Of a DNA stretch of 40,397 nt, positions 7,622 to 13,938 are shown one piece after another. Each line of letters opens with the position of its first letter. The first letter of the stretch is position 1. Source of the DNA: Candidatus Eiseniibacteriota bacterium (lineage in GTDB: Bacteria; Arandabacterota; Arandabacteria; JAGLYR01); the NCBI GenBank assembly GCA_023132135.1, contig JAGLYR010000110.1, forward strand, positions 1 to 40,397, in the 5' to 3' direction. The notes beneath the pieces were generated by a model. It saw only the letters and a program-made list of their open reading frames with translations, was not told the DNA's origin and did no database searches. The position numbers and the translations under genes are program-made.

Positions 7622-8968
7622 ATGTTCTACGATGAATCGTCCGATACGCGAGTCCAGGATCTGAATTCCCTGACGCATATGCGCTCCCTGGTCCATGTGA
7701 ACGAGAAGGGAGGCAACTTCGGGGGCACGGAAGAGTACATCGATAGCCTGTCCCGGATGCTGGCTCCGCTCGGCGTCGGCTCGCATCTGTTGTACGGTCG
7801 ACTTCGCGGGAAGCTCCCGCCGCTCGCCCGCTCTGCGTGGATGATCCCCGGTCTGGCGATCCGGGAGGGTGTTGAGGGTGTGTCCCAGCGCGTTCTGCGC
7901 ATTGTGGCGGGAATCGACCCCGACGTGGTGTACGTTCACAATGTGTTCGACGGCCGGATCCTGCGCGAGCTGGACGCACCCGGCAGGCGGTACTCCATCC
8001 TGTGGTACATCCATGACCATTATCCCACGTGCCTTACCGAACTCCGCACTCGAACCGATTGCGCGGACCCCACGTGTCGCGATCCGCTCTCGGAAACCTG
8101 CCTTCAGCACATCGCAGCCGGCCATTGCCTGGGGAGGTTGGACGATCGGTCCTACGACAGCAAGGATCTTGCCATCCGTCTCCGCCTCCTTGATTCAGCA
8201 CGAAACGCGGACGCCATTGTTGTGGTCAGCGACTTCATGAAGGAGGTTCTCCTGCGGAACCTGCCCGGCATGCAGTCCAAGATCCACGTGCTGCCTCGCC
8301 AGGTCCGGAGACCGGCAAAGAAATCCCACAGGACTCCCGATGAAGTGCTGCGCGTTCTCTTCAGCGGCAGGATCACTTACGAGAAGGGGCTTCACAACGC
8401 TATCCGGGCCCTCTCGCGGATCCAGCCCCTCATGCACAGAATCCTTTTCAAGATCGCCGGGCCGATCGAGAGCGAAGACTACTGGCGCCACTGTCAAGAT
8501 CTGATCGCAGAAGCCCAGAGACAGAACCCGCTCCTCACTATCTGTCACGAAGGGTGCCTCCACTACGCGGATATGGATGCTCTGTATCAGGATACCGACG
8601 TCGTGGTGGTTCCGTCACTTTGGGCAGAACCTCTGGGAATCGTCGTCGGCGAGGCCCTGGCCAACGGAGCGAGCGTGGTGGCATCCAACGTGGGTGAACT
8701 CAGAAGCTGGATCGTGAACGAGAGGACCGGCCTGCTCGTGGAGCCCGGAAACATCCTTGCGCTTGCGGTCGCCTTCAGCCGGTTGCTGTGCGATCCCGAT
8801 CTTCGGGCTCGTCTGTCGGCTGCCGGCCGCTGCCGTGTCGCCGAAGACTTCAACGACCATCGACACCTGGCTGAACTGATCCGGGTTGTCGAATTGTGCA
8901 GAAGGAATCGTCCGGAGAGTCTTCGAAAGGCGGGCAGAGACTCTGAATCGGAAATCGCTTTCTATTAG
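7622..8968 (+). CDS. Glycosyltransferase family 4 protein
   Basis: 448 residues from ATG 7622 (GGAAGG upstream; an in-frame ATG at 7607 is possible). The N-terminal half has the GT4 acceptor-domain glycine motif GGNFGGTEEYIDSL and a Cys-rich loop after the HDHYPTC motif, as seen in other GT4 enzymes. The C-terminal half has FSGRITYEKGLHNAI, then VVVPSLWAEPLGIVVGEALA with the conserved ExxxxxxxE donor-binding pattern, and GLLVEPGN. It should transfer a sugar from a nucleotide donor with retention at the cytosolic membrane face. The product is unknown. It follows the HAD-barrel gene closely and probably shares its transcript. Confidence 0.88.
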   Translation: MFYDESSDTRVQDLNSLTHMRSLVHVNEKGGNFGGTEEYIDSLSRMLAPLGVGSHLLYGRLRGKLPPLARSAWMIPGLAIREGVEGVSQRVLRIVAGIDPDVVYVHNVFDGRILRELDAPGRRYSILWYIHDHYPTCLTELRTRTDCADPTCRDPLSETCLQHIAAGHCLGRLDDRSYDSKDLAIRLRLLDSARNADAIVVVSDFMKEVLLRNLPGMQSKIHVLPRQVRRPAKKSHRTPDEVLRVLFSGRITYEKGLHNAIRALSRIQPLMHRILFKIAGPIESEDYWRHCQDLIAEAQRQNPLLTICHEGCLHYADMDALYQDTDVVVVPSLWAEPLGIVVGEALANGASVVASNVGELRSWIVNERTGLLVEPGNILALAVAFSRLLCDPDLRARLSAAGRCRVAEDFNDHRHLAELIRVVELCRRNRPESLRKAGRDSESEIAFY

Positions 8969-9265
8969 GCATCGCTCCCGGCGAAGGCGGAGGTCCGAAC
9001 CGCTTGGCAGGAACCGTCGTTCGCTGGATCTTGCAGAGAAGACTGAGATCATCCGGTGCCGGGGCAAGCGGGGTGCACCTTATCCCCTAACGACTCCCAA
9101 AGCCGCCAAGGCGTGGAAACGCGCCGTAAACGCACCCTGCTTCGACCTCCTTCCGGGATAGGTTGCGCCTCGGCACCGGCCCCCTCCCCGCTTGGACTGT
9201 GCTCGTCGACAGTACGGAGTCGATTCAGCCGGTTGACGGACCCTCCAAATCAACCGAGGAGCGAA

Positions 9266-9292
9266 CCGCCCGGGGCGCCGGACCCCGGGCGG
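9266..9292. repeat. GC-rich 10-bp hairpin
   Basis: CCGCCCGGGG (9266-9275) and CCCCGGGCGG (9283-9292) pair perfectly around a 7-base loop. No T-run follows on either strand, so a simple intrinsic terminator is unlikely. It could still stop transcription from the glycosyltransferase unit 300 bases upstream. Confidence 0.55.
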
Positions 9293-9324
9293 CGCGGGAT
9301 TGACGATTCCCGCTGCGTATGCTA

Positions 9325-9370
9325 GCTTGGGCTATGCACAAATCCGGGAGGATTTGTGCATAGCCCAAGC
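9325..9370. repeat. Perfect 21-bp inverted repeat with 4-base loop
   Basis: The left arm 9325-9345 begins GCTTGGGCTATGC and the right arm 9350-9370 is its exact reverse complement, ending GCATAGCCCAAGC, with loop GGGA. Perfect pairing over 21 bases in non-coding DNA suggests either a recently formed palindrome or a conserved structural element. Neither strand has a following T-run. It sits between the GC hairpin and the first heptad tract. Confidence 0.85.
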
Positions 9371-9373
9371 AGA

Positions 9374-9402
9374 GCAATAGAGAAATAGACAATAGAGAAT
9401 AG
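9374..9402. repeat. Degenerate heptad tract (AATAG type)
   Basis: Four adjacent units of 7, 8, 7 and 7 bases share the core AATAG. It begins four bases after the 21-bp hairpin. Its composition is much more AT-rich than the surrounding DNA. Confidence 0.5.
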
Positions 9403-9448
9403 GTCAAGGAAAACACCATTGGAGGATGGTTGTTCGTTTTTTCCTTCC

Positions 9449-9477
9449 CCCCGGGTTCCACTTCGTTTCACCCGGGG
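9449..9477. repeat. GC hairpin with 13-base loop
   Basis: CCCCGGGT (9449-9456) pairs with ACCCGGGG (9470-9477). It is followed by GCTAACATTGAGCC. Palindromes of this form (CCCGGG arms, then GCTAACAT) recur between genes in several environmental lineages; this resemblance is from memory. Confidence 0.5.
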
Positions 9478-9490
9478 CTAACATTGAGCC

Positions 9491-9531
9491 GCCCCCTCCG
9501 GGGGCTTCAACCCCTCCAATGCCCTTGTCCT
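9491..9531. repeat. GC hairpin joined to dispersed repeat copy 2
   Basis: GCCCCC (9491-9496) and GGGGGC (9500-9505) form a tight hairpin. The sequence from 9500 to 9531 repeats 4136-4167 with one base difference, so the right arm of the hairpin is part of the dispersed repeat. The copies are 5.4 kb apart, and both lie between genes. Confidence 0.6.
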
Positions 9532-9532
9532 T

Positions 9533-9567
9533 GCACATAGCACGGGGCACGGGGCACGTAGCACATC
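9533..9567. repeat. Heptanucleotide tandem repeat, GCACNNN x5
   Basis: Five consecutive 7-base units each start with GCAC (GCACATA, GCACGGG twice, GCACGTA, GCACATC), with no length variation. It resembles the short tandemly repeated heptanucleotide (STRR) sequences first described in cyanobacteria, but with a different unit. Confidence 0.8.
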
Positions 9568-9585
9568 TTTGATGCTCTTCTCCTT

Positions 9586-9620
9586 GGACTAAGGACTACG
9601 CACTACGGACTAGGAACTTG
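9586..9620. repeat. Heptanucleotide tandem repeat, GGACTAN x5
   Basis: Five exact-period 7-base units: GGACTAA, GGACTAC, GCACTAC, GGACTAG and the decayed GAACTTG. The tract ends five bases before the start codon of the small accessory gene. It therefore occupies that gene's leader and replaces any recognisable ribosome-binding site. Confidence 0.8.
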
Positions 9621-9625
9621 TTCTC

Positions 9626-9736
9626 ATGCCCACATCCACACTCCTTGTCGTCTTCGGATCCTGGGTGATTCTGGCCGCACTCACTCTCCTCCACTACTTC
9701 GTCTGGGGCAAGCCTGACCGCGGGGGAGAGGAATGA
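9626..9736 (+). CDS. Symporter small accessory protein
   Basis: A 36-residue protein: a short polar N-terminus, one hydrophobic helix (about residues 5-27, TLLVVFGSWVILAAL then TLLHYFVW) and a charged tail GKPDRGGEE. Its stop overlaps the start of the next gene (ATGA), and that gene encodes an SSS-family sodium symporter. Single-helix proteins of this size directly upstream of SSS symporters are annotated as symporter small accessory proteins, and the overlap implies translational coupling and a 1:1 partner in the inner membrane. No good ribosome-binding site is visible because a heptad tract fills the leader. Identification rests on size, hydrophobicity and context. Confidence 0.72.
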   Translation: MPTSTLLVVFGSWVILAALTLLHYFVWGKPDRGGEE

Positions 9737-11244
9737 GCGGAGAAACAGCGGGGACAGACTGGAGCGTCGCTGCCGGACTCCTTCTCTACCTCGCCGTCGT
9801 TCTTGTCGTGGGGATCTGGGCGTCCCGCAGGATGAAGAAGCTGGACGATTTCGTTCTTGCCGGACGCCGCCTGGGTCCCCTGGCCACGGCCATCTCCGAG
9901 CGCGCTTCGGGCGAGAGCGCGTGGTTTCTGCTCGGACTCCCCGGGGCCGCCTACGCCGCCGGGTTCACGAGCTTCTGGTCCGTGATCGGCATTGCCGCCG
10001 GGATCTTCGCCTCCTGGACTCTCCTGGCCCTCCCACTCCGCAAGGCTACCGGCGCCACAGGCGCGCTCACCCTTCCCGGCTACTTCGAGACCCGCTTCCA
10101 GGACAACACCCATATCCTCCGGGGCGTGGCGACCATCATTATCCTCGTCTTCTACACAGTCTACGTCGGCGCCCAATTCGTGGGCGCGGGGAAAATCCTG
10201 CAGGCCACATTCGGGATGGATCCCGCCATGGGGATGGTCCTGGGCGCGGGCATTGTGGGTTTCTATACCCTGATGGGCGGCTTCCTGGCCGTGGTCTGGA
10301 CGGACGTTGTTCAGGGCATTCTCATGATGTGCGTGGCCGTGATTCTGCCCGTCGCCGGAATTGTACACCTCGGCGGGCTGAACGGCTTTATTGCCGGCGT
10401 CTCACAGGTGGACCCGGACTTCCTGCTGATGAACGCGGGCCAGACCGGCCGGGCCTTCTTTTTTGGCGTCATGCTGGGCGGGCTGTCGTGGGGATTCGGA
10501 TACCTCGGCCAACCGCACCTGCTCACTCGCTACATGGCCATTCGCAACCCGGAGCACCTGCGGCAGGGAACGGCCATCGCCATGACCTGGGTACTCATCG
10601 CCTACTGGGGCGCCGCGATGATCGGACTGGTAGGGCTGGGCGTCCTGGGAACCGGTCTTGCCGATGCCGAGATGGTAATGCCGCTCCTGGCCAAGGCCCT
10701 CATGCCCGGCTGGATTGCAGGATTGATGATTGCCGGGGCAATCGCGGCCATGATGTCCACAGCCGATTCGCAGCTCATTGTTTCCGTCTCGGCCGTGGTT
10801 GAGGACGTGTACGTCCAGCTCTTCCATCCCGACGCAAGCCCAAGACGACTGGTCGTTCTCTCGCGCGCCGCTACCATCGTGATCGCGGGTATCGCCCTCT
10901 GTCTGGCCTTCCGGAACCAGGATCTCATCTTCAACATGGTGGCCTACGCCTGGTCCGGCCTGGGATCATCCTTCGGGCCGCCACTTCTCCTCTCCCTCCG
11001 CTGGAAGCGCGTCCGCCGCTGGGGCGTCCTGGCCGGTATGCTCTCGGGTATGGCCAGCACCATCATCTGGAAGAACGTGGCTGTGCTCAACGATGCGCTG
11101 GACCTCAAGCTGGCGAGCTTCCTGATTTCGCTGGCGATGACAGTTGTGGTGAGTCTGCTGATCAGAAAAGAATCCGCAGATTCCTCTATTCCACCAGCAC
11201 GACCTTCCGCGTCTCACTCACCCGATCCGTACTCAGCCGGATGA
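9733..11244 (+). CDS. Sodium:solute symporter (SSS/PutP family)
   Basis: 503 residues, about 13 hydrophobic helices. Diagnostic parts are the N-terminal DDFVLAGRRLGPLATAIS, the GESAWFLLGLPGAAYAAG helix that lines the substrate and sodium sites, the GFYTLMGGFLAVVWTDVVQG block and a C-terminal AWSGLGSSFGPPLLLSL. The order and spacing are closest to the proline-type (PutP) branch, so an amino acid or related solute is likely; the substrate cannot be fixed. GGGGAGAGGA precedes the start, inside the end of the accessory gene. The last 59 bases overlap the 3' end of the convergent phosphoesterase gene, so the C-terminal ~19 residues (Ser/Pro-rich) are coded on both strands. Confidence 0.9.
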   Translation: MSGETAGTDWSVAAGLLLYLAVVLVVGIWASRRMKKLDDFVLAGRRLGPLATAISERASGESAWFLLGLPGAAYAAGFTSFWSVIGIAAGIFASWTLLALPLRKATGATGALTLPGYFETRFQDNTHILRGVATIIILVFYTVYVGAQFVGAGKILQATFGMDPAMGMVLGAGIVGFYTLMGGFLAVVWTDVVQGILMMCVAVILPVAGIVHLGGLNGFIAGVSQVDPDFLLMNAGQTGRAFFFGVMLGGLSWGFGYLGQPHLLTRYMAIRNPEHLRQGTAIAMTWVLIAYWGAAMIGLVGLGVLGTGLADAEMVMPLLAKALMPGWIAGLMIAGAIAAMMSTADSQLIVSVSAVVEDVYVQLFHPDASPRRLVVLSRAATIVIAGIALCLAFRNQDLIFNMVAYAWSGLGSSFGPPLLLSLRWKRVRRWGVLAGMLSGMASTIIWKNVAVLNDALDLKLASFLISLAMTVVVSLLIRKESADSSIPPARPSASHSPDPYSAG

Positions 11245-13846
11245 AGTAGACGCCTGGCGAAACCACGTTGCCGAGATGATCCGTCCGGTCCCAGTACGCA
11301 GTGTGGGCGCCCTGGAGATCCCCGGTGGTGGTTCCCACCGTCTTGATCTCACGGCCTCGCACATCATAGACCGCGATGGACGCCGCGACATCCCGGGCCA
11401 GCGAGTACCGAATCTCCACCCCGGCGGCAGATGGATTCGGGAACACCCCGGCGAATCCCGTTGCCCTGGATCGGCGGGACTCCGTGTTCTCCGCCACACC
11501 CGTGAGATCCAGAAGGATGCTGTCGAAAATGGTCCCATCGGGTTTCACGGCCTCGACCAGGCAGGTTGTCGGCGTCACGCTCAGGCGGCAGTAGTGGTAC
11601 GTCGCCTCCGCGTACACCTGGTAGGGGTTCGGGTTCTGGTTCGGGTTGTAGAGGGGCGCACCACCGCCTGCGGCCACAATGTAGGTGATCCCGTTGTAAA
11701 GACTCCGCTCGTAGAGATGATCGTGTCCGGAGAACACGACATCGACCCCGTAGGTCTCGAACACCGGACACAGGGTGCTGCGGACGGTCAGGTCGCTGCC
11801 GTGGGAGCCGGAGCTGAAGGGTGGACGGTGGAAGTAGACGAAAACCCAGTCCGAAGTTGCGGCGGCCGCAAGGTCGCTCACCAGCCAGTCGTACTGGGAA
11901 CTGCCGACGGAGTAGTCCGTCTCTGTCGACAGAGCCACGAAATGCGCCGATCCCACGTCGAACGAGTACCACTGCTCACTGGCCGGCGGGGTGGCGTTGG
12001 GGAGTGCGAAGAAATCATAGTACAGCGCGTTGTTGTCTTCATGATTCCCGATCGCCGGCATGAGAGGCATACGAGAAATCAGGTCAGCCGTGATGTCGAA
12101 GAACGTGTTCCACTCAGCCAGATTGCTACCGTGCTCAACCAGGTCCCCGGTGTGAAGGAGCAGAAGCGCATCCTCCGTTTCCATTCTGTCCACAACGGTC
12201 TGGTGAGCGGACGAGTCGGTCCGCGTATCTCCGTAGACCAGGAACGTGAAGGCCCCGCCGCCGGCCAAGCCCGTCCTGAAGACTGTATCGTCCGACAGGA
12301 AGCCAGTGGAGGAGGAAGCCTGATAGTGGTAGGCGCCTCCCGCATCGAGAGCCGTCAGCTCGACCGTGTGCCACTCCTCGGGCGTTGAGTCCCCGGCTGC
12401 GTAGCCATAGGATTCGTCCGGACCATACTCCACCCGGCTCGTCCCTCGACCCATGGTCTGCCAGCTCACGGTCATCGTGCTCGCCGGATCCCCCTGCCAC
12501 GAGAGGTACGGCCCGCGTCTCCGGGGGCCCACGTTGTTCCACCAGAGATCAAGTGTGTCGATGGGCCCCGTTGCCGACGTCAGAACATGCGTGCGATTCT
12601 CAGGCATGGGCTCGTAGATCCCGCACTGATGCACGAACTTGAACCGGGCGGTCTCCTCCACCGTTGGGCCGGAAGGGCCCTCGCATGAGAGCGAGAACTC
12701 AACATAGGCGTTGAAGATGCTGTCCGCGCCGACATCCCCGGTAAAGTTGTCGCACAATTCCCAAGTCAGGGGGTATGGCACTCCCTCGAGGGAGAACGAC
12801 ACGCTCGTCCCGGGAAGCATCCCGCTCAAGTAGTAGGCCATGTTTCCCCTGAACAGGACTCCCTTGACAAAGAAATACGCCACATTGTCCGTACCGTTTT
12901 CCACGATGGGATTGCCGGCCAGGTCCTCGACCCCTGTTACCGTGACGGATCTGCAGTTCTCGCCGGCGCTGAAGTCCTGATCGATGTAGAGGCAGACCAG
13001 CGCGGGATTAACAAGATCCACGCGAGCCGAATCCACCCCGGCGTCTTCCACCGTGTAGTTGGCCGCGCTCTGCCCTGTAGCAGCATCCACCGCTTCACTG
13101 AAGGTCAGTCGCATCTGGTAATCCGCAATGTGTTCTGCAACTTGCAGCACAGGGGGCACCAGGTCCGGCATGTTCATCACGACGAAGGGAAGATACTGGT
13201 CCGGCTTTGTCGGGACGGAGGGGCTCCAGTTCGTACCTTCCGGAGTCGATTCCTGCCGCGAGTCGCTCGCAACGAGATCCAGGGCGCCCTTGGTGTTTTG
13301 CTGCGTAGTCCATAGCTCGAGATGGACGGTCTCTCCGACAGTAACCCCGAGAGTTGCAAGGCTGAATGTGAATTCCTTGAAACCGGTTCCCGTCGCGTGC
13401 CCACAGCCGCCGTCGCCCGCGCAGACCACAACCCAGGAGCTTCCGGTCCATCTCCGGAGATCCTGCCAGTTGTTGTCCAGGTTGACGTAGGAGATGAAGT
13501 TCGGCGGATTCGGCGCCTCGCTCCACTCGATCTGGCGAGCCCAGGGATCCGTTAGTCCACCGTAGGCATCTCCCAGATCGATGGCGATTCCCACGCAGCA
13601 GTTCGACCATGCGTCTTCATAATACTGAATTCCGATGTAGAGGTTGTTCCCGTCGTTGGTCACGAACACTGAGTCGATATCGATTTGGGAGAACTCGGTG
13701 TCATACCCGTCCGGATCCAGGAGATTCTCCGGAAGAAAGTCGTTTGCCCCGTCGACCTGGATTGTCTGGGGAGTCCAAGCGCCCGAACCGGCAGGCAATG
13801 CCACCAGAATCACACACATTGTTGCTACAACCATCACTCGACACAT
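11186..13846 (-). CDS. Secreted purple-acid-phosphatase-like metallophosphoesterase with C-terminal sorting domain
   Basis: 886 residues. A signal peptide ends near residue 23. Residues ~24-215 are a beta-rich domain resembling DOMON/CBM9 proteins, ~228-325 a bacterial Ig-like domain (LTFSEAVDAATGQSAANYTV), ~445-530 a fibronectin-like domain as in purple acid phosphatases. The catalytic domain follows: YGDTR (~535), GDLVEHG (~568), GNHED (~600), HRPPF (~672) and GHDHLYER (~706). The tyrosine that gives purple phosphatases their colour (GDxxY) is absent. The last ~90 residues (VFPNPSAAGVEIRYSL to YFIRLSTDR) are a FlgD-like/type IX sorting domain, so the protein is probably exported and surface-attached or released. 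An extended -10 promoter lies just upstream, and GAGGTGA precedes the start. The 3' end overlaps the convergent symporter gene. Confidence 0.87.
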   Translation of the reverse strand: MCRVMVVATMCVILVALPAGSGAWTPQTIQVDGANDFLPENLLDPDGYDTEFSQIDIDSVFVTNDGNNLYIGIQYYEDAWSNCCVGIAIDLGDAYGGLTDPWARQIEWSEAPNPPNFISYVNLDNNWQDLRRWTGSSWVVVCAGDGGCGHATGTGFKEFTFSLATLGVTVGETVHLELWTTQQNTKGALDLVASDSRQESTPEGTNWSPSVPTKPDQYLPFVVMNMPDLVPPVLQVAEHIADYQMRLTFSEAVDAATGQSAANYTVEDAGVDSARVDLVNPALVCLYIDQDFSAGENCRSVTVTGVEDLAGNPIVENGTDNVAYFFVKGVLFRGNMAYYLSGMLPGTSVSFSLEGVPYPLTWELCDNFTGDVGADSIFNAYVEFSLSCEGPSGPTVEETARFKFVHQCGIYEPMPENRTHVLTSATGPIDTLDLWWNNVGPRRRGPYLSWQGDPASTMTVSWQTMGRGTSRVEYGPDESYGYAAGDSTPEEWHTVELTALDAGGAYHYQASSSTGFLSDDTVFRTGLAGGGAFTFLVYGDTRTDSSAHQTVVDRMETEDALLLLHTGDLVEHGSNLAEWNTFFDITADLISRMPLMPAIGNHEDNNALYYDFFALPNATPPASEQWYSFDVGSAHFVALSTETDYSVGSSQYDWLVSDLAAAATSDWVFVYFHRPPFSSGSHGSDLTVRSTLCPVFETYGVDVVFSGHDHLYERSLYNGITYIVAAGGGAPLYNPNQNPNPYQVYAEATYHYCRLSVTPTTCLVEAVKPDGTIFDSILLDLTGVAENTESRRSRATGFAGVFPNPSAAGVEIRYSLARDVAASIAVYDVRGREIKTVGTTTGDLQGAHTAYWDRTDHLGNVVSPGVYFIRLSTDRVSETRKVVLVE

Positions 13847-13893
13847 GTTTCACCTCATTCGCGGGTGGTCATTGTCAGATAGTCACTTCTTTA

Positions 13894-13902
13894 ATTATAT
13901 CA
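13894..13902 (-). promoter_or_regulatory. Extended -10 promoter of the phosphoesterase gene
   Basis: On the minus strand TGATATAAT reads as an extended -10 (TGnTATAAT), about 50 bases before the ATG. The -35 region at 17-base spacing is poor, as is usual with extended -10 promoters. The sequence just upstream is a degenerate heptad repeat. Confidence 0.6.
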
Positions 13903-13936
13903 CATATGGCACGCTGACGCATAGCACATACGACAC
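13902..13936. repeat. Degenerate heptad tract
   Basis: Read on the minus strand, about four 7-base units of the kind TGTCGTA, TGTGCTA, TGCGTCA follow each other between the TPR lipoprotein gene and the phosphoesterase promoter. It resembles the GCACNNN tract at 9533 in period and composition but is more decayed. Confidence 0.4.
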
Positions 13937-13938
13937 AC

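Larger units (their letters stand above)
8969..9625. other. Repeat-rich intergenic region without a recognisable gene
   Basis: This 657-base stretch separates the glycosyltransferase from the symporter pair. The first ~290 bases show no convincing coding frame and no recognised RNA. From 9266 onward it is a mosaic: a 10-bp GC hairpin, a 21-bp perfect hairpin, a degenerate AATAG heptad tract, an 8-bp GC hairpin, a shorter GC hairpin overlapping a dispersed repeat, and two perfect-period heptad tracts. Each is listed separately. Confidence 0.7.
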
